Positions 19,913 to 32,106 of a stretch of DNA of 64,000 bases are shown here, piece after piece. The notes under the pieces are model-generated. The model ran no database searches. It saw only the letters and a list, made by a program, of their open reading frames with translations, and was not told the DNA's origin. The stretch spans positions 2,108,001-2,172,000 of the forward strand of contig CM060733.1 in the NCBI GenBank assembly GCA_030704615.1, in the 5' to 3' direction. Within the stretch, counting starts at the first letter, position 1; the number at the start of each line of letters is the position of its first letter. The DNA is from Takakia lepidozioides. Taxonomy: Eukaryota; Streptophyta; Takakiopsida; Takakiales; Takakiaceae. A program made the position numbers and the translations under genes.

Positions 19913-20335
19913 GAGCATCTCCACCCCGCCATGCTATTTATCTGGCGCTAAATCAAAAGTAGCGGGTTTCGAAATAGCGTGCCAGGGCGTATTTCGCACC
20001 GTGAAGCAACCAGCATTAGGTAGTTCCACGTGTTCTTATACTGTGCATCCAGCATTAGCATGGATCTAAGTTATGCTCCCTCACCCCGCAGGAAATCACG
20101 ACCTGCTGACATCATTGATGACATGTCATCATCACTGACATGCTGCCAGTCTGGTTTCAGGGTTCCCTCACAAAAAGCGCATGCTAGCCTATCCGCCAGA
20201 TCTAGCGGATTATCTGACGCTAGAATAAGATCTGAAAGGTCTGCCAAAATTTGGCATGTGGTGGAAGCTCTATTTTATTGAAAATCAAGAGATCTGGTTT
20301 TAGCGTGGGGATAGCGTGGCGGGGTGGAGATGCTC
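19913..20335. mobile_element. PIF/Harbinger-type MITE, 423 bp
   Basis: The ends are perfect inverted repeats over at least 18 bp: GAGCATCTCCACCCCGCC at 19913-19930 and its complement at 20318-20335. Both sides carry TAA (19910-19912 and 20336-20338). A 3-bp TWA target duplication with GAGCATCTCC-like ends is characteristic of Tourist/PIF-Harbinger elements. The interior has no transposase, so it is nonautonomous. The 83-codon open frame inside is not a gene. Confidence 0.85.
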
Positions 20336-20529
20336 TAACCGGTATCTAGAAAAGACGATACCAACACAGACAGTTGGCGGCCAATTTACTTATATATATA
20401 TAGCAGGGGACTTGAAGTTACTTGAAATTTTAAGACTTACTCCGATGCCATGAATATATATTAATTTAAAATAAATAAATATATTCGCATGAACTGTTTG
20501 TGAGCACATTACATCACCAGATATACATG

Positions 20530-20553
20530 TAGATATATATATATATATATATG
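20530..20553. repeat. (TA)n microsatellite
   Basis: An uninterrupted AT dinucleotide run flanked by AT-rich DNA. Confidence 0.9.
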
Positions 20554-20899
20554 TAATCAGTTGATTGGCAAGCTGCATGACCATTGAAGTCTTCGGGTCT
20601 GACTTTAGATCCATTGGGTCTTTATCTATCTATTTAAGCATATATTAATGTAAAGTCAAAATATCCTGAAGCCTGATTCCCGGACCGTTTTGAAAAGTGT
20701 GGCAAACGCATGGCAGAGGGCCATGTCAAGGAGAAGCGTGGTCCTCGGAGGAGACTTGCAAAGAGAACACGGAGCTGGCCTCGTCGTGGCTGCTGAACGC
20801 GGTCTCATTAGAGAGGAGGGTGGACACCCACCGACTCTACAACCTCTCATCATCTCTTTCCAACAATATTCTCCCGCGCACTCTTGTTTTTCAACCACC

Positions 20900-20905
20900 T
20901 ATATA
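20900..20905 (+). promoter_or_regulatory. TATA box of the intronless basic-protein gene
   Basis: CTATATAG lies about 270 bp upstream of the ATG at 21176 and downstream of a CT-rich stretch. It is the best core-promoter candidate for that gene and would place the start of transcription near 20930. This is motif evidence only. Confidence 0.45.
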
Positions 20906-21175
20906 GTGTGGAGAATCATCTGTCTCAAGTTGTCCGATCTAGAGCTCTCTTCACTCAATTCTGCATCAGAAATTCTGTTTTCAAGGATTTCTGCGTATAT
21001 TTCCCTATCTTTCTCTCTCTCTGTGCTGGTAGCTGTCCGGTTGGGGAGGCAATTGGACAGCGTGAGATCATCAGCTTTCGAGGTTGCGATTTCAGAAATA
21101 CTCGAAGGTTCATGACCTTGATGTGAGACTCCGTGACGGGGAGGAGGTTGTCCACGAGTGTCGATCACTTACATC

Positions 21176-21796
21176 ATGACTTACGCACGGCCGATGCTGT
21201 CTCCTGTTTTGGAGCACTATGCGCCCCCGACGTTTAGAGGGAATATGCCCGATGTGATACCACCAGTGAGGGAGCGCGAAGCTGAAAAACATGGAGGATC
21301 TAGGAATAGTACTAGTAGTAGAGCTAAAAGTAGTGGTATTGCTGGCAGCCTCGGAAGCATGTACGAGTCTTGTCTTTTGAAACTCATGAAATGGGGAGAG
21401 GGATACAGACCGCTTCGATCATTCCGTATGCGCAAGCGAAGGGTGAGGGTACATAAGCTGCATAAGAAAGCTAGGAAGACAGGGAGGAGAGGCGGGAGAC
21501 GAAAGGCAGGTTCCAAACCAGCGATCCAGTCATTCAATCCCTGTTACCTCCTTGGAAAGGTCAGGGACGCCTATGTTAATCTGATGAAAGGAATGGCATC
21601 TGGAGGTAACTTGACTGGCATAGGCATGGGAAATTATCATGGCGTTGGCGCCATAGACTATCCAGGTCGGAAGGATATGTCTTGTCGAGAGTACGACAAC
21701 GAATCTGTAGTTCAGTTATCAAGAACGAGTTCACAGGCAGACAACACTCGATACTCTAGAACGAGTTCCAAGGCAGAGAGTGTTCAATATTTATGA
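21176..21796 (+). CDS. Basic uncharacterised protein, intronless
   Basis: A single-exon frame gives 206 aa from ATG 21176 (an open extension upstream has no earlier ATG). It has an N-terminal polar region with a serine-rich patch (NSTSSRAKSSG), a very basic middle (RKRRVRVHKLHKKARKTGRRGGRRKAGSK written in parts: RKRRVRVHKLHKKARK, then TGRRGGRRKAGSK), then a hydrophobic-charged block FNPCYLLGKVRDAYVNLM. The C-terminus holds two similar 12-residue units starting RTSSQADN and RTSSKAES, with RxxS-type phosphorylation potential. The RDAYVNLM block resembles a motif I associate with small uncharacterised plant proteins, but I cannot name the family. The basic stretch could be a nuclear localisation signal. 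A TATA box lies upstream at 20900. Confidence 0.65.
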   Translation: MTYARPMLSPVLEHYAPPTFRGNMPDVIPPVREREAEKHGGSRNSTSSRAKSSGIAGSLGSMYESCLLKLMKWGEGYRPLRSFRMRKRRVRVHKLHKKARKTGRRGGRRKAGSKPAIQSFNPCYLLGKVRDAYVNLMKGMASGGNLTGIGMGNYHGVGAIDYPGRKDMSCREYDNESVVQLSRTSSQADNTRYSRTSSKAESVQYL

Positions 21797-24700
21797 AAGT
21801 TATGTAAGGATTTCAATTAGGCACAGAGCTGTGTTGCATGAGGATGAGATACGGCGGAGATTGAATAGCACGTGCCCCCAGTTTCAGAATTGAAACAGTA
21901 CGAGCTGCACTTTCACATCTCCATGGCCCTGGGGGAACGGCGATCGGGACAAGAAATCTCCTTAACATTCGAACAATGTGGATCGACTGGCTTTCTAGAT
22001 AGGATTGCATGTGGCCACTAGTCCATTCTTCCTCTGTCATGAGGTCAGATACCATTTAAAACAGAGATCTATATCTGATGTGAAAGAAAGGATCATGTGC
22101 CAAAAAGTTCAGGCACATTGCTGAGTTCTGTTGGAGTACACCAGTTACGTAAATGTACAGAGCCAACATTTCTGAACATTTCGTACATGCCGGGCGATGG
22201 CGGTCACGGCATATAGAACAGCTTCTTAAGCCAAAGATCATTCACGCCAACCGCAAGAGTTTGAGTAACTTGGTTGTTTTACAAACCCGCTTAAGATGTA
22301 CAGTTGACTGCATAATATGACTGCATAATATCGCAGTGTTGTTTGCAGACGTTTGCATGTGGGACCAGGGGTCCAAGCAATTTACAAACCCAGAGACTTT
22401 GGGCATTGTATAATCTAACGGCTATCACACATTTGCATGAGCGTGTTGACTAACGGGTTCTTCCTAGTTTTACGGCCATGGATCCAAACTCTCTGAATTT
22501 CATGGTTCCTGTACCTATATGCATGTGGCTAAGAATCAATATCCCGATCAGGAATAATGTACTTCTGCCTTGGTCCACCTGCTCTATTACGGGATCTCAA
22601 GTTTATAAGAGCTATAGATTGGCTGATATTACTTGATTGAAAACGGTCACCGATTACTTTTTCGTTGGAAATTCAACACAAATTACTCTTGCAGCTCTGG
22701 TCGAACAAGCTGATCTAGCTGGTGCTGACTTTCAAGTAGTTTAGGTGGGACTGACTTCTCAGCTTGCAATGGTTCACTAGAGGAGGGCCAGAGGACCAAA
22801 TTACGTCGGTTTCCTGGCTGCTTGAATTGTGACTATGGACACTACAAAAACGGTGGTGCGAGGATACTCCCCGCATCATATCCCACAAACGGAGCACAAA
22901 CGATGACATTGACGGCGCCACATTGTCTCCAGGGGTCGACCATGTAGATGAGTGTTTCATAGTAAATTAAAAAGGTCACTTCAACTACCCTTTGTCCGGT
23001 CCTGAGACAAGACCCCTTCCCGATTTTGAGCCTCTTTTGAGCCCGATTTTATCAGAGAGGCTAGTGATCCTGATCCTATATTCCTTTTGTTACATGCAGC
23101 TTCACTCTATCTCAGGGCTGCCCCAATACTTCCCCAATACGATCTGCACCGCCGCACAGTTACACGCGAGAATGCTGCATCCTCATTGTTCTACTAGACC
23201 ATCACCGAGAATTTCCACCATAGCACTTCTCGTGATAATGCGTACTCATCGCTCACTCACCATTTTTCCAGCAAAAAATCTAGGGAATTCAGACTTTGCA
23301 AACTGTCGCCAGTCCCACTCTAGAGATCAGGTGGACTCAGAATGCGCCATCTCAGAACATGGAAGTCGCAGTGCTTATCTCAACCTGAACCTGGAGAAGA
23401 GCACAACAAGGTGTTTGCAAGCTTGAAGGAGGCGTGGTCAACTGGGGTGAGCCGCCATATCTCACTCAACAACGACCCGGCCACTTCGCTTGGCGCGTCG
23501 GGCGCCCGTCAACTACTTCAGTCATCCATGCTGGAGACTTGATGTCTCATTCATCCGTGTGAACTCATCGTATTCGTACGAAACCCGCGTACACGTATTT
23601 AGATGCATCGCTTATTAAGGGAGAATCTGCGAGTCTGGAACCTGTCACTTGGTACAGGACAATATTACTATGATTATTGTTATTTTAAGAAAAGGGAATA
23701 CTATTTTAATAAAAAATAATTATAATTATAATAAAGTATAAAGGCCTCTGTCCTGTTCTGAAAAAAATAAAAGGGAATACTATTTTTTTAAATTAAAGGG
23801 AAGAAAGATATTACAACACCACACTGCAAGAGAGGGTACTCAATTTCGGACCCTCCTATTGGTTTAAGGGAGGACAGGGTGCCGCTCTGCCTACACTAGC
23901 GGCTGCTGCCAGGGAGAGGCGCTGACATGGCTCCGACCTGGCGCCTACATGTCAGGTTACCGTGAAATACAGATTTCCAGGCATTGTCCCTTGGAAATCC
24001 ACAATTTTAGGAAGACATTTTGTCGTGACGCGATTCTCCCGCCATTGTGCAGCTGGTCTCTTCCACCCCGTTGTGCCATAGTTTCTCCTACCGAACTTTT
24101 TGCCGCTGGACTTCTGCTATAGTGTGGTAGCCGATTCATTGTCGCTTGGTGACATGGACCTATACCATCCAACAATCCCTAGCTTGCACTGTCCACGTAG
24201 TGCCGTTGGTGTGCCGCTAGTGTGGTACGGCGGGCCTTATTCCCAGAAAACAATAAAAACGTCTAATGTTTTTGTTTTTTTTTTTGAACAGGGGTCAGTG
24301 GCCCTGTTATTACTTTATTTTGGAATTATTTGGAGGGAAAAAATTAAACCCTCGGAAATACCATAAGGCACACACATCGATGTCAGTGAATTACAATCTT
24401 TCCTACTTTTGGTCGAGTATAAACTTTTGGTCGAGTATAAAAGAACCATACTACTCTGATCGAGTAAAGAGAACCTTACTAATAATTGCTTTGTAATTAT
24501 CAAAGCATCCCCAGTCTAACTTAATAGTATTGTCCCTGATTTCTCTTCATTTAAATTGATTATACGTTCATGTAAAACGAAAGGATGAATGAAGTTTATT
24601 ACAATCATGGATGAATGTATATGATGCTACGATAATACCATAGTGAATGTGGAAAGGCCCCACGTCGCCACCGGTTAGACGGTGTTACTGCCCCTCCCGG

Positions 24701-24845
24701 ATATAGCCAGTTGGTGTGGCCGCTCGACTGGTGGCAGCCGGTAGTACCTGGCCCGGTGCCCGGTATCAAGCGGATACAGCCGGAATACGGTACAGTGCGG
24801 ATTCGCTTTTCCGTATCTCGAACCTACCGCTCGGGGATTTCGACC
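21797..24845. other. Intergenic, no gene recognised
   Basis: About 3 kb without a supported gene. Short features include a duplicated word (GACTGCATAATAT, about 22310-22330) and a duplicated CTTTTGGTCGAGTATAAA at 24406-24441. The region 24660-24845 is rich in CCGGTA words. Confidence 0.4.
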
Positions 24846-24847
24846 TA

Positions 24848-25452
24848 GTGGGATAGCCGGTTAGGCACTTGCCTGCCTAAACTATTTTTGGCGCCATTTG
24901 GCAGTTAGGCATTTTTGAGAAATGTTTTTAAATTAGGCATCTTGGGTGTGTAATATTTTCATTTGTTTTTAAATTAGGCAACTAAAAATAATGATCAAAA
25001 ATATAAAAATACAGCCGCTGCCATGGATTTGAAAACTGAGTCCATGGATGATATTTAAAATGGAAACTCAGCCGCGGCTATGGATGAAAATTGAAAACCT
25101 GAGTCCATGGATGTCGTTTTAAATAAAAACTCAGCCGCTGCCATGGATGAAAATTTGAGTCCATGGATGTCATTTTAAATGAAAACTCAGCCGCTGCCAT
25201 GGATGAAAATTGAAAACTGAGTCCATGGATGACGTTTTAAATGAATATCATTTATAGATTTTGTTTTCTATTTTATTTTTATTTTTATAATTTAAATTCA
25301 AGTTTTTGTAACATAGGCACTTCTAGAGAAATTTTTGAAAATTAGGCACTCTTTGAAGATACTTTTCTAAATTAGGCACTCTTGTCAAAAATAATTTATT
25401 CTGATTAGGCACTTTTTTTTCGAATTAATTTCTGCCTAACCGGCTATCCCAC
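24848..25452. mobile_element. 605-bp MITE with TA target duplication
   Basis: Perfect 20-bp inverted ends: GTGGGATAGCCGGTTAGGCA at 24848-24867 and its complement at 25433-25452, flanked by TA on both sides (24846-24847, 25453-25454). A TA duplication points to the Tc1/mariner group. The interior has no coding capacity but is built of repeats: TTAGGCA-containing units near both ends, and a central array of four 56-63 bp units. Confidence 0.85.
25012..25250. repeat. Four-copy 56-63 bp tandem repeat inside the MITE
   Basis: CAGCCG starts at 25012, 25069, 25132 and 25188. Each unit reads roughly CAGCCGCTGCCATGGATGAA, then AAACTGAGTCCATGGATG, then a T/A-rich spacer, so CCATGGAT occurs twice per unit. 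Confidence 0.9.
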
Positions 25453-25454
25453 TA

Positions 25455-26328
25455 CGGTCGTACTCGTATCACTACACATTAATACGGTTCCCGTAAGTAT
25501 GTAGTATGTGCAATACTGTAGCTCAGACCCTAACCGGGGCTATGGCGAAGGCGTCCTGTTCGGTCAAGCTGGGTCCGCTACAGGGCCCGGTTGTGGCGTG
25601 TACTCGTGTTGGTGTGGTGTTGATCGGCATTCTCCATTTCTTGTTTCAGCTCTTGTCATTTGGAGGGGGATTCCATTGCATGGCGAATTACCAATGAAAC
25701 CGTCAAGCATTTTCGTTCTCCCTGTTGCAATTGATACCACGCATTGGCGTCCGAGTTGCCAGTCGCATTCCATCGCTCTGTTGTCGAAGTGGGTTCTTCT
25801 TTCCTCACAACAGTTTTCGTAATCTCTGTGGCGACATGATTCTAGGTTCTGGACTTCACCTGTATATTTGAGAGCGAGTTCTCTTGTCTGCACTTTACCT
25901 AGTGGATTTGTCATTATCTGGTACCTCTAAGTGTATGAAATTTGTGTAAGACGATTATACTGGAGAAGTGGACAAGAAGAGTTTACAGGATTCACGTGGT
26001 TTGAGTTATTAAGAAATGGAACCTCTGTGAAGATCACTCGCAGTGTACGTATTACATACCTGAGGTGGGTTACACTCCAGGGTCCTATCTCAAGATTGCT
26101 GTTCTCATTGCGGCATCGGTGAAGTCCTTTGCCTCTCGACTTTAAAACTCGTTTCAATCGTTTTTGGAGACAGCATATGTGATTTTGCAAGAAAAACCAA
26201 CTTCAAATAAAGATCTGTAAGCCGATGTCTCTCCTGCGAGGCCACAGTATGGAATCCATGCAATGCGAAGGAGGGTTTGATTTGGATGAGATTCAGCTCT
26301 GAGTTTGGTGCCGATAGTAGTCCATGAA
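25455..26328. other. Upstream region of the TMEM135-like gene
   Basis: No separate gene. It probably holds the promoter and 5' UTR of the TMEM135-like gene; I see no convincing TATA box. Confidence 0.4.
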
Positions 26329-29300
26329 ATGATGGCTAGGGGGCATGTTGGAGGGGGCACGCTTGGCCCTCTGGTGTTGAATACAATCTCTCCAGAGGAA
26401 CGGGCAGCAAGACTGACCTTAGAGAAGGCGGAAGCAGAGACACGATTGAAGGAGGCGGAGGCTCGGCTGCGAGAGGCAATCGAGGAACTGCACTTGAAGC
26501 GCCACGGGACAACCGATTCATCCAGTGCGTCATTGAGTGGGCGGCATCCTCTCTGTCAGCATGGTGATTCGTGTGTGGCCAATGCCGTGGGCAGTCTCTG
26601 CCAGAGCTTCCTGCTCGCTTATGGAGTGCGTGTTGGAGTTGGCGTCCTTCTGAGAGCTTTCAAGCTTGTCAAGAAACGCCCTTATTACTCTGTCCTTGAC
26701 TTGAAGGTAGTGCCCTATTCCCTGAAAGGTGTCTGTGTACCTGTTGGCTTCTTTCGCTCTCTCTCCATCCTCACAAGCTCGCCATCGTTCCCTAGATTAA
26801 GTCCCCAAAAGGTCCAATTCTAATTTCAACAATTGTCAGGTGTAATAGAACTATTTTTGTCTCTTGCCTCTTAGTCCCTGCAAGACGCGGGCAGGCTTGT
26901 GCATACATGCGGCTTGCCCAAGTATGTGCGTGATTGCAGTTGTCTGTAGACCTGTGATTGACACAGCGGGTACTTTTCGTTATAGCCATGCCAAACAAAT
27001 ATTGGCGTTCCTTGGCCTTCAATAGAGACAGAGAAATCATGAACCAAGTTGTGAAGTCCAGGAGGCCTCGTGTTGTCCCCTCTCATAGCGACTTTTGTTT
27101 GAAGGACTCCGTCCTCAGTGGGAGATGCTAGCGTTTTGAGCTTTCTATCTGCTCTGGTGGTGAACATATGTCAAGTAAAGTCATATGCAGATTTATAGGT
27201 GTTGATTTTTGGGTTCCCAAGTGGAAGATCCGAGGTGATTTACAGCTGTGGTGGTGGTCATCTCCCAGTTGCTGGTTTCTGAAAAGAATCTCATTGTGAG
27301 AGAGGAGGCTTGCCGGACGGGCCTTTTGTTTGGGGGCTTTACGGGCGCCTTCCATGCAATTCGCTGCATCATGCGAAGGACAAGGAGTACGGAGACACCG
27401 CTGAATGGGTAAGAATGAAATAACCTGGCAATGTGCATGGGTTCATGTATGTGAAGGCCAAATTGGTTGGGATGGCAACCTCTCTTATCTCGCATATGAG
27501 AATTCCAGAGCAAATGAGTAATTCCTGATTCTGTTTTACTTGCTGTATTTATTTGTCTCATATCCTGTATATCAGAGGGTTTCCATCTTAACTTAGCATG
27601 TGCAAAAGTGAGATGGCAAGCAGCGGCAAATTCCTCTAGTGTTGATGCTCTTTCCACCTGATATGACTTTGGTGATTTTCCAGGTTTGTGGCAGGTACTA
27701 TAGCTGGTTTGTCAGTACTTGCATTGGATGATTCCAGTAGGAGACGCACATTTGCTCTGTATCTGTTGGCAAGAGTGGGACAGGTATATTTTTGTCAGAA
27801 GCTGTTCCACTTTGCCAGTCTTCATTCATTTTACTGTAGGGGTCCGCCGGGGATGTCTTATTCAGTTATGTGAAAGAAGAGGAGAGGGGAGAACTTTTTG
27901 AAGTTCACATGAACTTGGAGTGGGTCTGGAGTCTGGAGTTGCACGACCATTGGAGAGAATGGAAGTTTGTTTGGCAACTCGTCGCATTTTAAGCACAATC
28001 TTCTCAACTGGTGACGGCCTGGGCAGGAATTGTGGGAGGCACAGTCTCTCTCCATCCATGTGTGAGAGATTAACGTACTTGAAAATGACAGGTGTCATCT
28101 TATGAGCATCTTCAACATCTTCTTGTGACACTGACTGTGGCTATTGTGGGCATCTGCATGTGATTGCTGAATGATAGTGTGCATACAACTCGGCCAAAGC
28201 GAAAAACAAGTTCCATTTCTGGGGCAGCCAATGGAGTCATGGAGATACATTGTTGTTTGGTCTGGCATCTGCCCAGGTGTGATTTGTGACTTTTATGACT
28301 TCAAAATTTCTGGTATGGTTTTCACAGAGTTGTTACAGGACTCATTTGTACTACCCTATCATGGAGAGCTTGACTGTGAAAATGAGGCATTTTTAACTCG
28401 AATGCCTCACCTTGTTTCTTGCGGCCGGCCAGTTGCTTGAGGTCCACTTGCTGTTTATGAAGCACTTCCTGGCAGGGAGTAATTATTGGGTCAACCACCT
28501 GCCAGGCTCTCCTTCTGCAATAAGCCGGAGCCAAGATCAACCACACTCTTATGATCTTACATATAAGGGAACCTTATATTGCAGGAGTGTGTCCCAGTTG
28601 TAGGTAGTGCTCTTTAGATTTCTCAATAGATTCTATATGAATAAGGAAGTGTTTGCCCGTGATTGCAGATTATGTACGTCTACGTCATGCGTCCTGAGAC
28701 TTTGCCAGAATCATACCTAGAATTCATATCGAAGACAGGCCCAATTGCAAAGCCTGTGTTGAAAGCTGTGCGGGAGTCCAACAGGGGCGGACCTATTGAT
28801 CTGGCGAGTCTGTCAGCATTTGTCCTTAGCCGTGCAGGTCACCCTGGGCCATTGGGCCTTAGGGCTGATTCCCCCATCATTCCTTGCTCTGGAGTGCACC
28901 CAGAGAGCTCTTCATGTCTTGTCCACAACACCAAAGCAACCCGGGCCACCTTCAGAAAGACATTTCCTCTCTACTTGTCCCTCACATTTGTGCCCTTTGT
29001 GGTCCTCAACATTCAGAAGGTAAAGCCTTTTGTTTTCTCTACCCTCCTCTCCCCACCTCTCCACTTCATTAGGGATAGGACATAATTGGGATCGGTATAA
29101 GAGGTCGATCAGGAAAATCCTCACATGACCTTGGAATCATGTAGTGTAGTACTTGAGTTTATTGTTCACCTGGTGCTGAGGAATAGGCTTGTAAAGGATC
29201 TGGACAGCTGAATCCTTGCATCAATTTGATGAACAGTTCAGAGCTTTTTGGTCAAAATCTGAAATGCAGCCAAACCCCACCCCTTCACTATGGTAGAGTC

Positions 29301-30652
29301 CAGTCCCTCAGTCTACTCTCCTCTCCCTTCCCTGTTAACCCCCCAACCTTCTTGCTCTGCTCCATGCAAACAGTGGGCACCAAGTCTACAGCCACAAGGT
29401 GCTGCAAATAAAGTCTATTGATTACATCTCTACCTTGTCCTTCTGTGTGCCTTTGGGTTCTAAGAACTGTTTGATGCTGATGCAGTTCATGCATGCTCCA
29501 TTGCACACATTCTGGAATGCGTTGAAGAGTGCTACACGCTCCACATGCTTCCTCTCTGCGTTTGTGGGAATCTACCAGGTAAGCTAAACAGTTGAGATCT
29601 CTATTCGTCAATTATTTTCACAGAAGATTGTCAGATGTTGAACACTCTCAATACGTGTCTGAATGCTGCACATATACGAGCAAATAACTTTAAGTGCTAA
29701 TTTTCTATCTGTATTCACTCCACAATACCTTTGTGGAAAGCATCTGGAAGTATTGATCAGCTGTTAAGGCTTCTTCAGTGGCCAAATATATGTAACACAA
29801 CGAGTTTTCAACAGTGATTGGGGAATCCCTCATTTTATTGTTCAATGTCCTTCACAGGGTGTCATTTGTATCCAACGGAAGGTGGTCACAAAGGATCACA
29901 AGTTGATTTACTTCATTGCTGGAGCGTTTGCGGCCCTCTCTACCTTGATTGAGAAGAAGAGCCGTCGTTCAGAGCTTGCACTTTACACTCTCCCTAGGGC
30001 TGCAGACTCACTGTGGTACATATTGGTCAACCGCCACTTGCTTCCCAACATCAAGCATGCTGAAGTGCGCTCACTCTCCACTCTCTCTTCCTCCTTCATT
30101 GTAGATTCTTCCACAGTCCATTAGAGGGCCAGAGAATAGGAAAAAGATGCGACACAGTAGCAGTCAAAGTGTCTGAGCTGCCAAGAGGCCAATGTTGCTT
30201 CGTTTGACCCCAGTGAAAATGTGATAGGACCAAGTGGGAATGTACTGTAAGCTGGGAATCTGGTATCTGACAAGCAACCAGTGTTGGTACAGGTGGCACT
30301 TTTCTGCCTCTGCATGGGCGGGGTCATGTACTACCATGAATATGAGCCTGACACAATGGCCCCCTTCCTAAGAGGCTTGATCACACGCTTTCTTAACCGG
30401 ACAGGAACTCCTCTACAGCCCTCAACTGTGGCCTATCCATACATCCAACCTTTGCTTTCCAGCAATGAGCCTCACTCTACTCCCCCTTCCGATTCTTTAT
30501 TTGGTCATGCCAACAAGTTTGAGGGTGGTTCTCCTGGGTCAGCTCGGACTCCAGGCTCTCCACTTGCTGATGGCCTTACTCAGAAGGAGCAACTGGCTGA
30601 CCCGGCAAAGGCTGCAGAGAAACTCAAGGTGGAGGCCTTCCAGGGTCTGTGA
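26329..30652 (+). CDS. TMEM135-like membrane protein, eight exons
   Basis: Exons 26329-26706, 27269-27408, 27684-27783, 28178-28276, 28669-29019, 29486-29578, 29858-30064 and 30293-30652 join in frame to 575 aa. All introns are GT-AG; the seventh donor (GTGCGC) is weak. TMEM135 proteins are multi-pass proteins of peroxisomes and mitochondria linked to lipid metabolism and organelle dynamics. Visible features are a Cys-containing N-terminal block (LCQHGDSC..., GSLCQSFLLAYGVR), the GLLFGGFTGAFHAIRC helix, the VAGTIAGLSVLALDD repeat-like helix, RTFALYLLAR, the family block FHFWGSQWSHGDTLLFGLAS, MYVYVMRPETLPESY, a Cys/His loop (PCSGVH...CLVHNTK), and C-terminal helices including ALFCLCMGGVMYYHEYEPD. 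An Ala/Glu coiled coil at residues about 21-55 precedes the conserved part. Start ATG 26329 is followed by a second ATG. Confidence 0.9.
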
Positions 30653-32100
30653 GATCATATAGCAGACAGAAAGGCCGAGTGTCACTGCAGCAAGAAGCAT
30701 ATCTGCAATAGACTGCTGGATTGAAATCCTTTCCATGTTTGTCTTCTGAGACCAGTACTTCCATGTGTGTTTTGGCTACAAGACTGTGAATGGAGCTCTT
30801 GGATAGAGGTAGCAGGCTGTCCAAAGATGAAAGGTGGAGGCTTTTCATTATTCAAGCTGGAGCTACTTGACGTGTCTGTCCCTAGACATTTTGCCTCGAA
30901 ATATGTAGATATGTTCTGAATGTCCATTGATTCTTCATTTGAGAAATTCGGTACACACTAGGGTCAGGAAACCCTGCTGAAAAGGGGTATTCTGCAGCTA
31001 GCCCACCCATCGAGTCAGCATTGATTTCGTACGAGGGATTGTTGTGATGGAGCTTCTGTATACTGCTAATAATAAACATTGGATGACTGCTTGCACCATT
31101 GTGGTCACAGTCAAGTGTTTGTACAAGAAGGTAGTGTGTATGGTATCAGCCTCACCTGTGCTACAGTGTTATCGGACTTCTCAGTCCATGTGCCGATGGT
31201 TCCAAAGGAGTTTTCTCTCAATGTATGTCAGATTGTTGTTTGTGGATTACAGTAGACATCTGACCGGAGTTCAAGGTGCCTGCCCATCATTGGGTTGATG
31301 CCTATGGTGGGCCGCTGTGAAATCCCCCCCACACCCTGACCTGTCCAAGCGCCCTCTCCACTCCCTTTTGAAGCTCCCCTCCTGCTCTCTCACCTCTTGC
31401 TCCTCACCTCCCACACCCCCTTTTCGTACATTATGTTATGGGAGGTGGGGAGCGTGAAGGTAGGGAGTAGGGATCCACTTCTTGGACTTGGAATATTTTG
31501 GAAATGAAAAAAATATAAAACCCTGTATCTTCCTAATCACAACCCAACGACGAGCAGCATATGCGATTTAAACTCTAGACCATATTATCAGTATTAAGTG
31601 TACCCATGATATCATAATAAGATAAGGTGCCCCAATATTTAGATGTACTCCAAAATTGCATATGAAAGCTGGTTTGACCACCAAATTCAAGTATCGAGTT
31701 GAATTTTTCCAAACACAGGCCCTCCGTCATCTAATTATGTGGTACCTGAATGCATGTTCCTCCCAGAAATCACATTTGAATATTTCAAGACATTCCCCAA
31801 ACACTTGACCAGGTCTTCTTCCACATTACCCAAATCAACACAAGTCGATCTCTACATTCAAGGAAAACACTTCAATATTCCCATCTCCTTCTCAGGAGGC
31901 CTATGATATGCGAGCCACCTTTAACGTTCAAGCTCGGCTCAATTGGCAATCGCAGACTAGGGGTTTCTCAGTGGTTCACAAATTGCAACTAACGTCCCGA
32001 GCCACAGATCCCACCTCACGCAGCTCGTTGGTGAGTGAATCGCTCTTTTTGAATCAACTATCCGTTTAAAAACGGTACAAGTGGGGAGAGGCTTTCTCCC
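30653..32100. other. 3' flank of the TMEM135-like gene, no gene seen
   Basis: This contains the 3' UTR and intergenic DNA. A C-rich stretch (CCCCCCCACACCCTGACC, about 31325) and AT-rich DNA follow. Nothing else is recognised. Confidence 0.4.
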
Positions 32101-32106
32101 CGTCGA

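Noticed and set aside
19362-20360. Possible fourth hAT-type element starting CAGTGTTGTTCTGG
   Set aside because: No matching right end or 8-bp duplication; a similar start at 40786 is also unpaired.
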